Assembly: GCF_020523605.1 (NCBI RefSeq)
Contig: NZ_JAJAQI010000003.1
Coordinates: 1-64,000, forward strand
Direction of reading: 5' to 3'
Length of the DNA: 64,000 nucleotides
Origin: Roseicella aerolata
GTDB lineage: Bacteria; Pseudomonadota; Alphaproteobacteria; Acetobacterales; Acetobacteraceae
The translations under genes were made by a program, and so were the position numbers. Positions 46,560 through 55,429 of this stretch are shown in pieces (within the stretch, counting starts at the first letter, position 1; each line of letters starts with the position of its first letter). Below the pieces are notes generated by a model, which was given only the letters and a program-made list of their open reading frames with translations, had not been told where the DNA came from and did no database searches.

Positions 46560-48547
46560 CGCCGGAGGTTGCGCCGGGCGCGCTCGCCGCGCTCTGCGGG
46601 GGGCAGCCGAAGCTGATCCTGCTGCCCGGCCTCGCGGCGCCGGAAGCCCTGGCGCTGCCGGGCCTTGCGCTCTGGGCCCTGCGGGCGGGGGAGGGGGCGC
46701 CGCGGCTGCATCCGCTGGGCGAGGCGCCCGATGGCCCAGGCATCGCCCTGCCCGCCGCCCCCGGCCAGGTGCTCGGCATCATCGCGCCCGATCCGGCGGC
46801 CGCGGCCCCGCTGCTCGACTGGTGGCAGGAGGCGGCGCCGGCCGCGCTGCCGCCGGTGATCGCGGCGGCGAGCGGCGATGCCGCCCTGCCGGCGGTCGCG
46901 GCCCGCGCCATCGCCGCGCTTGCCGCCAGCGCGGCGGAAGGGGTTGCGGCGCAGCAAGGCCTTGTCGCGCTGCGGCAGGAGCATGAGGCGCTGCGCCTCG
47001 CCCATGCCGCGCTGCGGCAGGCCAGCGCCCATCTCCAGCCGCCGACCATGCCGGTGCTGGTGGCCTCGGCCGAGCCCTCGCCCGGCGGCCATGCGGTGGC
47101 GGCGAAGGCCGGGCGGCTCGCCCTCGGCCAGGCGCTGGGGACGAAGCTGGAAGGGCTGGCCGCCATCGCGCTGCATCTGCGGGAGGCGCTGCTGGGCGCC
47201 GAGGCGGTGCTGCGGGTGCGGCTCTACGGCGCCGAGAGCGGGCGCATCGCCGGCGCCTGGGTGCTGCACGGGCGCTCGCTCGTCCCGGGCTGGCTGACGC
47301 TCGACCTGCCGGAGCCGGTCGGGCCGCTGCGGGAGACCGCCTGGCTGGAGGTGAAGGCCGAACTCGGTCCCCATGACCGCCTCGCCCTGTCGCTCACCGC
47401 CGAGCCGGTCGCGCCGGGCCTGGCCGTCGCCGTGGCGGAGGGGCCGGAGGAGGCGCGGGCGCTCGCCTTCGGCCTCTGGACCGCGATGCCGGGCCGCAGG
47501 CTGGTGCAGGCGCTCTATTGGGATGGCGAGGCGATCGGCCTGCCGGCGCCGCCCACCGGCGCGCCGGTCGAGCTGCCGCAGCAGATCTGGCAGGCGGCGC
47601 GCCTGCCGGAGGGCAGGGTGGAGCGGCTGGCGATCGGCACCCAGCCGGCGCGGCTGGTGGCGGCGCTGGCGCCGGGCGAGCAGGCGCTGGTGGTGCTGCC
47701 GGCGGTGCCGCTGAACGGCCTCGACCTGCTGCGGGCGGAGCTGGTTGTCGCGCTCGGCGATGCCGCCTGGCTGGAGGCGGCGCTCTGGCTGCAGCCCGAG
47801 GGGATGACGATCGGCGCCCTGGCCGATCTCTCCCCCACCGCGCCCGGGGCGCGCTGGTCCGGCTGGCATGCCGGCGCCTTCGGGGAGGGGAGCTGCCGCC
47901 TGGCGCTCTCCCTGCCGCCCGACCCGCCGCGGCGGGCGGTGGTGGCGCTGGTGCTGCGCAACCGCGCCGAGGCGCCCGAGGAGGTGCTGCGGGTCGAGGT
48001 CGCGCGGCTGTTCGGCATGCGGGCCGTGCAGCCGCCGCCCGAGGCGGCGCGGCGCGCGCCGGTGCCGCTGCGCATCCTGCCGGGTGCGCCGGCCGCGGCA
48101 CCCTCGGCCGCCGCGGCAAGGCTGCTGGAACGCTATGCCGCGGCCGGCGGCAGCTACCGGCATCTCGACCTGCTGATGGAGGGCGTGCGGGCCGGCGACC
48201 ATGCCTGGCCGAGGCTGCGCTGCAAGCTGGCGGTGGCGGATGGGCGCCCGACGCTGGAATTCCGGCAGCGGCCCGACTGGCCGGTGGTGTTCGAGACCTG
48301 GCCGCCTTCCCCAACGGATGCCGCGGGACCCTATCTGGTCCTGTCGGAGGCGCAGCTCGCCGGCGATTTCCCGGCGATGCTCGCCGGCGACCGGGACCGG
48401 GCAACCCTATCCACGGTGCTGCGGCTGCTGCCGGCCGTGGTGGCGACGGTGGCGCGCGATGCGACGACCGATCCGGAGGAGTATGAGCGCTGGATCGCCG
48501 GCGCGCGGCGGCTGGCGGCGACGGTCAGCGCGCCCGCGGAGGGTTAG
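46556..48547 (+). CDS. large unidentified protein of the glycosyltransferase cluster (DUF6212-like)
   Basis: A 663-residue protein with no motif I recognise firmly. The N-terminal 150 residues are Ala/Leu-rich, and a coiled-coil-like stretch lies near residues 125-160 (GLVALRQEHEALRLAHAALRQ). The rest alternates beta strands with Gly-Pro turns and may be carbohydrate-binding. I recall similar proteins beside glycosyltransferases in Acetobacteraceae, labelled DUF6212, but cannot verify this. The ATG overlaps the fused glycosyltransferase stop (ATGA), so the two are made together. The stop overlaps the convergent kinase gene's stop. Confidence 0.7.
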   Translation: MTPEVAPGALAALCGGQPKLILLPGLAAPEALALPGLALWALRAGEGAPRLHPLGEAPDGPGIALPAAPGQVLGIIAPDPAAAAPLLDWWQEAAPAALPPVIAAASGDAALPAVAARAIAALAASAAEGVAAQQGLVALRQEHEALRLAHAALRQASAHLQPPTMPVLVASAEPSPGGHAVAAKAGRLALGQALGTKLEGLAAIALHLREALLGAEAVLRVRLYGAESGRIAGAWVLHGRSLVPGWLTLDLPEPVGPLRETAWLEVKAELGPHDRLALSLTAEPVAPGLAVAVAEGPEEARALAFGLWTAMPGRRLVQALYWDGEAIGLPAPPTGAPVELPQQIWQAARLPEGRVERLAIGTQPARLVAALAPGEQALVVLPAVPLNGLDLLRAELVVALGDAAWLEAALWLQPEGMTIGALADLSPTAPGARWSGWHAGAFGEGSCRLALSLPPDPPRRAVVALVLRNRAEAPEEVLRVEVARLFGMRAVQPPPEAARRAPVPLRILPGAPAAAPSAAAARLLERYAAAGGSYRHLDLLMEGVRAGDHAWPRLRCKLAVADGRPTLEFRQRPDWPVVFETWPPSPTDAAGPYLVLSEAQLAGDFPAMLAGDRDRATLSTVLRLLPAVVATVARDATTDPEEYERWIAGARRLAATVSAPAEG

Positions 48548-49308
48548 GCGGCCACCAGCCGCTCCCGCGGCAGGGTGAGCCAGGCGCGGGCGCCGATGCC
48601 TGGCAGCGCCTCCAGCCGCAGGCTGCCGCCATGCGCCTCGACCAGGGAGCGGGCGGTGGCAAGGCCGAAGCCGAGGCCCCGCGTGCCGGGGGCCGCGCCG
48701 GGCGAGAGATCCGCCGCCGGCAGGCCGGCCCCCTCATCTTCGATGACAATCGACACGGCCTCCTCCGTCAGCACCGGGCGCAGATCGACCGTCTCGCCCT
48801 CCCGCGTCATCCGGGCGGCGCGGGCCAGCACCTGGGTGAGGGCGGCGAGCAGGGCGCGGCGGTCCGCCCGCAGGGTCAGGCCGGCGAAGCCTTCCGCCAG
48901 GCGCCAGTCCCGCCGGCCCGGGCCGAGCCGGACCGCGACCTGGGCGATGGCCTCCGCCAGCAGGGGCGCGAGCGGCAGCGCTTCCGGGGCGAGGCGGCGC
49001 GGCCCGGATTCGGCCGAGAGATAGTCCGAGAGGTCGTCCGAGAGCCGCAGCAGGTGCTGCGCCGCGGCGGCGATGGCGCGGTCCGGTCCCGCCGGCAGCG
49101 CCGGCGCCCCGGCCAGCAGGGCGAGGCCGGGTTCCTGGAGTTCCCGCGCCACCAGGCCGAGGCAGCGGCCGCGGCCCTCCGCCATGCGGCGGGCGGACTC
49201 GGCCGCGAGTTCCATCGCGCGGAGCCGCCGCGTGAGATGGAGCACGCGCCAGAGGGCGAGCGCGGCGACGAACAGGGCCAGCAGCAGGGCAAGAAAAAAG
49301 CCGGGCAT
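48544..49308 (-). CDS. degenerate sensor histidine kinase-like protein
   Basis: A 254-residue protein with one N-terminal membrane helix (about residues 3-20), a dimerisation-like helix and an HATPase-like domain. At the place of the phosphorylated histidine in the usual SHELRTP motif it reads ARELQEP, with Arg55. The N-box (about 149-165) has no asparagine. G1 (DEGAG, 191-195) and G2 (GLGFG, 211-215) remain. It is probably a pseudokinase, unable to accept phosphate on its own His. No response regulator is adjacent. Its start codon lies in the loop of the preceding terminator. Confidence 0.8.
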   Translation of the reverse strand: MPGFFLALLLALFVAALALWRVLHLTRRLRAMELAAESARRMAEGRGRCLGLVARELQEPGLALLAGAPALPAGPDRAIAAAAQHLLRLSDDLSDYLSAESGPRRLAPEALPLAPLLAEAIAQVAVRLGPGRRDWRLAEGFAGLTLRADRRALLAALTQVLARAARMTREGETVDLRPVLTEEAVSIVIEDEGAGLPAADLSPGAAPGTRGLGFGLATARSLVEAHGGSLRLEALPGIGARAWLTLPRERLVAA

Positions 49309-49320
49309 GGGCCCGGCTTT
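49291..49320 (-). terminator. intrinsic terminator after rpmB, overlapping the kinase start codon
   Basis: On the minus strand AAAGCCGGGC pairs with GCCCGGCTTT around a four-base loop and is followed by TTTTTTCTT, a classic rho-independent terminator. It lies 88 bases beyond the rpmB stop. The minus-strand ATG of the histidine kinase-like gene is at 49308-49306, inside the loop and the second stem arm, so the T-run also codes for the Phe residues of its N-terminal helix (MPGFFLALL). Confidence 0.75.
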
Positions 49321-49407
49321 ATCCTCTCTGGCGTGAAGAAAGCCTTGGCGGACGGCCCGCGGACCGGGAGGACCCGGCGGCGCGCCCCTGCCCTGGCCGC
49401 CAGGGCG

Positions 49408-49710
49408 TCAGGCCGCGGCGACGGCCTTCTTCGCCTGGGCGCGCAGGATGCGGCGCTTCAGGGTCTGCGCCTCCTCCGGCAGCTTGCGGTCCGGGGTGCC
49501 GAGCAGGAAGGCGTCCAGGCCGCCATTGTGCTCGATCGTGCGGATGCCGTTCGTGGTCAGGCGCAGCTGCAGGCTGGTGCCGAGCACGTCGGAGAAGAAC
49601 GACGTCTCCTGCAGGTTGGGCAGGAAGCGGCGACGCGTCTTGTTGTTGGCGTGACTGACGTTGTTCCCCGTCAGCACGCCCTTGCCGGTGATGCCGCAGC
49701 GGCGGGCCAT
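49408..49710 (-). CDS. rpmB: 50S ribosomal protein L28
   Basis: A 100-residue L28. The N terminus [32 protein letters not shown] is the family signature, and [14 protein letters not shown] is present near residues 57-70. The ATG starts the conserved protein; an upstream ATG 34 codons earlier is a shadow. The operon ends in a strong terminator downstream. Confidence 0.97.
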   Translation of the reverse strand: MARRCGITGKGVLTGNNVSHANNKTRRRFLPNLQETSFFSDVLGTSLQLRLTTNGIRTIEHNGGLDAFLLGTPDRKLPEEAQTLKRRILRAQAKKAVAAA

Positions 49711-49833
49711 GGTGCAAATCCCGAAAACAGCAGCACGCGGCGAAGGCCGCCGCGTGCGGGTGGGCGAAGAAGGTTGGGGCGTATGGCCCGCGGCGCCGGC
49801 GGAGTCAAGCACGAGCCGCGCCCGGCAGGGTCT

Positions 49834-50100
49834 TCAGAGGGGCTCGGAACCGCCCGGCAGCTGGTCCCGCATCTCCCGCAGCTCGCCCGATTCCACCGAC
49901 ATCAGGGCGTTGCGCAGCACGCCGGCGATGGCGCGGTCGTCCATGCTGCGCGCGAGCAGGCCGAGCGCGCCGCCGAGCAGCGCCGAGGCCACCGAGATCG
50001 GCGCGATCTTCTGGTCCATCATGTATTCGATGGCCTTGTCCACCACCGAGCCGGCATGGCTCAGGTCATCCGGGGCCACGCCCTGGGGGTCGAGTTGCAT
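49834..50100 (-). CDS. 88-residue helical protein of unknown function
   Basis: MQLDPQGVAPDDLSHAGSVV starts a small, mostly helical protein with a hydrophobic stretch at about residues 38-52 (SVASALLGGALGLLA) and an acidic C terminus. No domain is known. A clear GGAGGG Shine-Dalgarno lies before the ATG. It lies between rpmB and the Atm1-type transporter on the same strand. Confidence 0.65.
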   Translation of the reverse strand: MQLDPQGVAPDDLSHAGSVVDKAIEYMMDQKIAPISVASALLGGALGLLARSMDDRAIAGVLRNALMSVESGELREMRDQLPGGSEPL

Positions 50101-50286
50101 GCAGCACCCTCCTGTTGGGGGTGCAGATAGGGGGCCGGGCGGGGGCATGAAACCCCTGGCCGCGCACGGCAACCTTGCGTTGCGTGCAGGTGAGCGGGCC
50201 TCAGCCGGGGCGGATCGCGGCCGGGCATGACCGGCGCGGGAGGGGCAGATGCCCCTGGGAGGTGGCCCTGCCGCCCGCGCCGCAGT

Positions 50287-52200
50287 TCAGCGGGCCGGTG
50301 CCTGCGGCGCCGCCACCTCGGCCGCCCGGCCGGCGCGCGGCTGGTCGAGATCGGCCGCCGCCTGCGCCGCCGCCGCGGCCTCGGCCATCGCCACCGCCTC
50401 GGACTGCCGCCGCCACATCTCGGCATAGAGCCCGTCGGCGGCGATCAGCGCGGCATGGGTGCCGCGCTCGGCGATCCGGCCGTCCTGCAGCACGATGATC
50501 TCATCCGCCTCCACCACGGTGGAGAGGCGATGCGCGATGACCAGGGTGGTGCGGTCGGCCGAGACCTCGCGCAGCGCCGCCTGGATCTCCTGCTCGGTCC
50601 TGGTGTCGAGGGCGCTGGTCGCCTCATCGAGGATCAGGATGCGCGGGTCCTTCAGGATGGTGCGGGCGATCGCGACGCGCTGCTTCTCGCCGCCGGAGAG
50701 CTTGAGGCCGCGCTCCCCCACCATCGTCCGGTAGCCGTCGGGCAGGCGGCTGACGAAATCGTGCACCTGGGCGAGCTTCGCGGCCCGGATCACCTCCTCC
50801 TCCGAGGCGCCGGGGCGGCCATAGGCGATGTTGTAGCGAATGGTGTCGTTGAACAGCACGGTGTCCTGCGGCACCACGCCGATGGCGGCGCGCAAGCTCT
50901 GCTGCGTCACCCCGTCGATCGGCTGGCCATCGACCAGGATGCGGCCGCCGGTGACGTCGTAGAAGCGGAAGAGCAGGCGGGAGATGGTGGACTTGCCCGC
51001 ACCGGTCGGCCCGACGATGGCCAGCGTCCGCCCCGGCGGCACGCGGAAGGAGACCCCCTTCAGGATCTGCCGGTCGGGGCGGTACGCGAAGCGGACATCC
51101 TCGAAGACCAGCTCGCCCGGGCCGGCCGTGAGCGCCGGGGCGCCCGGCCTGTCGGCCACCTCCTGCGTCTCCGACAGCAGGGTGAACATCGCCTCGGTGT
51201 CGGTGAGCCCCTGCTTGATCTCGCGATAGGCGAAGCCGAGGATGTTCAGCGGCATGTAGAGCTGGATGAGGTAGGTGTTCACCAGCACGAAGTCGCCGAC
51301 CGTCATGGTGCCGGCGACGACGCCCTGCGCCGCCAGCAGCATCACCAGCGTCAGGCCGATGGCGATGATCGCCGCCTGGCCGCTGTTCAGCATGTTCAGC
51401 GTGGTCTCGGAACGGACATAGGCGCGCTCGTAGCGCGTCAGGCTCTCGTCGTAGCGCCGCGTCTCATGCACCTCGTTGCCGAAATACTTCACCGTCTCGT
51501 AGTTCAGCAGGCTGTCGACCGCCTTGGTGTTGGCGTCCTGGTCGGTCTGGTTCATCTCCCGCCGGAAGCGCAGCCGCCAGTTCGTGAACAGCAGGGTGAA
51601 GGTGACATAGAGGCCGATGGTCGCCAGCGTCACCGCGGCGAAGCTGATGTCGAACATCCCCCAGAGGATCGCCGCCACCAGTAGGATCTCGAGGATGGTC
51701 GGGATGATGTTGAACAGCAGGAAGTTCAGCACGAAGGTGATGCCGCGCGTGCCGCGCTCCATCACCCGCGACAGGCCGCCGGTCTGCCGGTCCATGTGGT
51801 AGCGCATGGACAACGCATGCAGATGCGCGAAGACCGAAAGGGCGATGCGCCGCGCCGCCCGCGCCTGCACCTTGGCGAAGACGGCGTTGCGCAGCTCCCC
51901 GAAAGCGGAGCTGGCGACGCGCAGCAGCCCGTAGCCGATGACGAGCGCGACCGGCACCGCGAGCAGCGCCGCCGCCCCCTCCTTCGGCGCCAGGGCATCG
52001 ACGGCACGGGCATAGGCGATGGGCACCAGGACATTCGCCGCCTTGGAGGCGACGAGGCAGGCGATCGCGATGACCACGCGGGCGCGCAGGCCCGGCTCGT
52101 TGGCCGGCCAGAGCCAGGGGAGGAGGTTCAGCAGGGTCTGCCAATGGGAGCGCTCGGGGACGAAGTCGGAAGTCGGGGGCGCGGCTCGTCGCACGGGCAT
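50287..52200 (-). CDS. Atm1/HMT1-type ABC exporter (fused membrane and ATPase domains)
   Basis: A 637-residue half-transporter. Six membrane helices at about residues 40-340 are followed by the ATPase domain with Walker A GPTGAGKST (about 396-404), signature LSGGEKQR (about 500) and Walker B ILILDEATS (about 520). The NYETVKYFGNE segment (about 240) is typical of Atm1-type exporters of glutathione-linked sulfur or metal-thiol compounds. The first ATG of the frame adds 19 residues; I prefer MPVRRAAPP. An Ala-rich C-terminal tail is beyond the family core. Confidence 0.93.
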   Translation of the reverse strand: MPVRRAAPPTSDFVPERSHWQTLLNLLPWLWPANEPGLRARVVIAIACLVASKAANVLVPIAYARAVDALAPKEGAAALLAVPVALVIGYGLLRVASSAFGELRNAVFAKVQARAARRIALSVFAHLHALSMRYHMDRQTGGLSRVMERGTRGITFVLNFLLFNIIPTILEILLVAAILWGMFDISFAAVTLATIGLYVTFTLLFTNWRLRFRREMNQTDQDANTKAVDSLLNYETVKYFGNEVHETRRYDESLTRYERAYVRSETTLNMLNSGQAAIIAIGLTLVMLLAAQGVVAGTMTVGDFVLVNTYLIQLYMPLNILGFAYREIKQGLTDTEAMFTLLSETQEVADRPGAPALTAGPGELVFEDVRFAYRPDRQILKGVSFRVPPGRTLAIVGPTGAGKSTISRLLFRFYDVTGGRILVDGQPIDGVTQQSLRAAIGVVPQDTVLFNDTIRYNIAYGRPGASEEEVIRAAKLAQVHDFVSRLPDGYRTMVGERGLKLSGGEKQRVAIARTILKDPRILILDEATSALDTRTEQEIQAALREVSADRTTLVIAHRLSTVVEADEIIVLQDGRIAERGTHAALIAADGLYAEMWRRQSEAVAMAEAAAAAQAAADLDQPRAGRAAEVAAPQAPAR

Positions 52201-52346
52201 GGGTCTCCGGAAGGCCCCCCGACATAGGCCGGAACGGGCCAGGGACAAACCGGCCATCCGGCCGGGCCCCGAGGCAGGGGGCGGCCGCGGCCCGGCCCGC
52301 GGCCGCCGATATGTGCCGATCCCCGGGCCTGGGCTATGCAGGTCCG

Positions 52347-53201
52347 ATGAGCCCTTTCCAGCGCCATATCGATGCCTGCAACAACCTGCCCTCCCCGGCC
52401 GGGCTGATCCCCTTCCGGATCGGCCCGGACCAGGTCGGCTGGCTTGGCCCCGAGCTGGCGCGGGCGCTGACCTTCTTCCCGCGCGACATCCATTTCGACG
52501 GGCAGGGCGCGGCGCTCGCGAGCCGGCTGCGCAGCCCGGGGGCGCGGAGCGAGGCGCTGGCCGCCATCGCCCGGTCCCTGGCCGAGCGGGGACATTTCCG
52601 GCTCCGGGACGAGCCTTTCGATGTCCGGGCCACTCCGGATGGGCCGGTCCTGGCGCAGCTCGACCGCGGCGCCCTGCCGGCCTTCGGCATCCATGCCCAG
52701 GGGGTGCATGTGAACGGACGGGTGATGCGGCCGGACGGGCTGCATCTCTGGGTCGGGCACCGCTCCAGGCACAAGTCGGTGGCGCCGGGCAAGCTCGACA
52801 ACCTGATCGCCGGCGGCATCCCGGCCGGCCTGTCCGTCGAGGAGACTCTGGTGAAGGAGGCGGAGGAGGAGGCGAGCCTCCCGGCCGAGCTGGCCGCCAG
52901 AGCCCGCCGGGTCGGCCGCGTCTCCTATGTCATGCGGGTGGAGGAGGGGATGCGGCGGGACGTGCTGCATTGCTTCGACCTCGACCTGCCGGAGGGTTTC
53001 GAGCCGAAGCCGAATGACGACGAGGTGGAGCGGTTCGAGCTCTGGCCGGTGCGGCGGGTCTTCGAGGCGGTGCGGGACACCGACGAGGTGAAGTTCAACG
53101 TCAACCTGGTGCTGATCGACCTTTTCCTGCGGGAAGGGCTGATCGACCCGGAGGGCGCCGAGGGCCGGAGCCTCCGGGCGGGCCTTGAGCAGGGGCCATA
53201 G
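52347..53201 (+). CDS. DUF4743 / Nudix hydrolase
   Basis: A 284-residue protein with an N-terminal DUF4743 region (about residues 1-120) and a Nudix domain (about 120-250). The Nudix box reads GGIPAGLSVEETLVKEAEEEASL near residues 153-175 with the glutamates in place. The arrangement is like that of fungal thiamine-pyrophosphokinase-associated Nudix proteins and plant homologues, which act on oxidised thiamine pyrophosphate; that function is known only in part. It is divergent from the exporter gene. Confidence 0.88.
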   Translation: MSPFQRHIDACNNLPSPAGLIPFRIGPDQVGWLGPELARALTFFPRDIHFDGQGAALASRLRSPGARSEALAAIARSLAERGHFRLRDEPFDVRATPDGPVLAQLDRGALPAFGIHAQGVHVNGRVMRPDGLHLWVGHRSRHKSVAPGKLDNLIAGGIPAGLSVEETLVKEAEEEASLPAELAARARRVGRVSYVMRVEEGMRRDVLHCFDLDLPEGFEPKPNDDEVERFELWPVRRVFEAVRDTDEVKFNVNLVLIDLFLREGLIDPEGAEGRSLRAGLEQGP

Positions 53202-53230
53202 GCCCGCATCCCCGGCGCGGTCGCCCGCCC

Positions 53231-54181
53231 CTACAGCCCCTTCAGGAAGCCGATCAGCGCCGCATTGACCTCCGCCGCCGCTTCCTGCTGCACCCAGTGG
53301 CCGGCGGTCTCGACCAGCACCCGGCCGCGCAGTTCCGGCACGGCTTGCGGCAGCGCCTCCAGCGCCCTGCCTGCCCAGCCCAGCACCGGGTCGCGCTTCC
53401 CCGCGATGAAGAGGCCAGGCACCCGCACCGGCGCGCCGAGGAAGGGCGCCATCAGCGCCCAGTTGCGCTCGATGTTGCGGTACCAGTTCAGCCCGCCGCG
53501 GAAGCCGGTGCGGCGATAGCTCTCGGCATAGAGGGCAAGCTCGGCCTCCGGCAGCCAGGCGGGCAGGGCGGGGGGCTCGTGCAGGCTGGCGAGGAAACCG
53601 CCTTCCGGCAGGTCCGGGTTCCAGCGCTCCGCCTCCGGCGGGTCGCCCGAGAGCGACCAGAAGGTCCGCCGCAGGGTCAGCGTCGGGTCGCGCTCCAGCT
53701 CCGCCTCCGCCAGGCCGGGCGCCTGGAAATGCAACTGGTAGAAGCGGTGCCGGCCGGCACGGCGCAGAGCCTCGAAGGGGCTCACGGGCCCGCGCGGCGC
53801 ATAGGGCACAGAGAGGCCGGCGACGGCGCGGAACCGGTCCGGCCGCAGCAGGGCGGCATTCCAGGCGACCGGTGCCCCCCAGTCATGGCCGACGATCACG
53901 GCCTGCCCGAGACCCAGCGCCTCCAGCAGCCCGACCATGTCCCCGACCAGGTGGAGGATGGTGTAGTCCTCGACCGCCGCCGGCGCCTCCGTCCCGCCAT
54001 AGCCGCGCATGTCGGGGGCAATGGCGCGGAAGCCGGCCCCGGCCAGGGCGGTGATCTGGTGGCGCCAGGAATGCCAGGCTTCCGGGAAGCCGTGGCAGAG
54101 CAGCACGGCGGGTCCCTCGCCGGCCTCCGCGATATGCATGCGGATGCCGTTGGTGGCGATGGTCTGGTGGCGGATCTGCAT
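53231..54181 (-). CDS. alpha/beta hydrolase, epoxide hydrolase type
   Basis: A 316-residue alpha/beta-fold hydrolase. The HGFPE motif (residues 30-34) forms the oxyanion hole, the nucleophile is D100 in GHDWG, and the final histidine is in ETAGHWVQQE near 294. Asp as nucleophile points to an epoxide hydrolase or haloalkane dehalogenase rather than an esterase. I chose the ATG that gives MQIRHQTIATNG. It is convergent with the Nudix gene. Confidence 0.88.
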   Translation of the reverse strand: MQIRHQTIATNGIRMHIAEAGEGPAVLLCHGFPEAWHSWRHQITALAGAGFRAIAPDMRGYGGTEAPAAVEDYTILHLVGDMVGLLEALGLGQAVIVGHDWGAPVAWNAALLRPDRFRAVAGLSVPYAPRGPVSPFEALRRAGRHRFYQLHFQAPGLAEAELERDPTLTLRRTFWSLSGDPPEAERWNPDLPEGGFLASLHEPPALPAWLPEAELALYAESYRRTGFRGGLNWYRNIERNWALMAPFLGAPVRVPGLFIAGKRDPVLGWAGRALEALPQAVPELRGRVLVETAGHWVQQEAAAEVNAALIGFLKGL

Positions 54182-54357
54182 GGCGGCCTCCCCTCCCGCC
54201 CCCTGCCGTAGCCGAAAGCCGGCCGGGCGAATCATCGCAAATGCGGGGGGGAGGGCGGCCCCGGCCCGTCCGGCGCGGGCCGGCGCGATTGCCGGTCGGC
54301 GGCTTTCCACCCATCCTGTGGCGCAACCGCGCGCCGCACGCGCAAAGGGAGGAACGC

Positions 54358-55326
54358 ATGATGAAGCGCCGCCACATGCTGGGCGCGGCCGGGCTGCTCG
54401 CGGCCCCGGGGCTCGCCCGCGCGCAGGCCTGGCCGGCCCGGCCCGTCACCCTCATCGTCCCCTGGGCCGCCGGCGGCGGCACGGATACCGTGGCCCGCAT
54501 CTTCGCCCAGGGGCTGGAGCGGGAGCTGGGCCAACCCGTGAATGTCGTGAACCGCACCGGCGGCAACGGCATTACCGGCCATTCGGCCATCGCGACCGCG
54601 ACGCCGGATGGCTACACCATCGGCATGGGGACCTCGGAATTCGCCAATTTCCGGACCCTGGGCCTGGTGGATTTCGGGCCGGAGAATTTCGACCTGCTCT
54701 CGCGGGTGGCGGTCCTGCCGGCCGGCGTGACGGTGTCGGCGCAATCCCCCTGGTCCGATTTCCCGGCCTTCGCCGCGGCCCTCAGGGAAAGCCGGCGCGG
54801 GCAGCTCACCGGCTCCGGCGTCGGTGCCGGCGGATCCTGGCACCTGGCCGCGGCCGGCCTGTGCCGCGCGCTCGGCCTGGAGGCCGACCGCATCCGCTGG
54901 ATCCCGAGCAATGGCGGCGCGCCGGCGCTGCAGGACCTGGTGGCGGGCGGCCTCGGCGTCTTCACCGGCTCCCCGGTCGAGGCGCAGTCGCTGGCCGCCG
55001 CCGGGCGGGTGCGCGTGCTGGCGGTGATGGGGGAGCAGCGCCTCTCCACCATGCCGGAGGTGCCGACCCTGCGCGAGACGGGGCTGGACTGGGCCTATGC
55101 CAACTGGTTCTCCCTGGTCGCGCCGCGCGGGATCCCGGCCCCGGTGCGCGGCCCGCTGCTGGCCGCCGCGGCCCGCGCCCATGCCCGGCCCGAGGTGCAG
55201 GACCAGCTCCGCGGCCGCGGCATCGTGCCGGTCTGGGACGGGCCGGAGGGCTTCGCGGGCTTCGTCGCCGATTTCACCGAGACCTCGGCCAGGCTGCTGC
55301 GCGAGCTTGGCCTGGCGAAGGGATGA
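54358..55326 (+). CDS. Bug family tripartite tricarboxylate transporter receptor
   Basis: A 322-residue periplasmic receptor. The signal is MMKRRHMLGAAGLLAAPGLARA and the core has TLIVPWAAGGGTDTVARIF and the VGAGGSWHLAAAGLC loop. A GGGAGGAACGC Shine-Dalgarno is immediately upstream. There is no transporter nearby. It is divergent from the epoxide hydrolase gene. The ligand is unknown. Confidence 0.9.
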   Translation: MMKRRHMLGAAGLLAAPGLARAQAWPARPVTLIVPWAAGGGTDTVARIFAQGLERELGQPVNVVNRTGGNGITGHSAIATATPDGYTIGMGTSEFANFRTLGLVDFGPENFDLLSRVAVLPAGVTVSAQSPWSDFPAFAAALRESRRGQLTGSGVGAGGSWHLAAAGLCRALGLEADRIRWIPSNGGAPALQDLVAGGLGVFTGSPVEAQSLAAAGRVRVLAVMGEQRLSTMPEVPTLRETGLDWAYANWFSLVAPRGIPAPVRGPLLAAAARAHARPEVQDQLRGRGIVPVWDGPEGFAGFVADFTETSARLLRELGLAKG

Positions 55327-55429
55327 TATCGCCCCGCAGGCAGGCTTGCGCTTGTCTGCGGCCCTGGGCGCCGATGGCACCTAGAAGGCAGGACCTTGCC
55401 GGCCGGCAGGAGCCGGCAGGACCGCGCGC

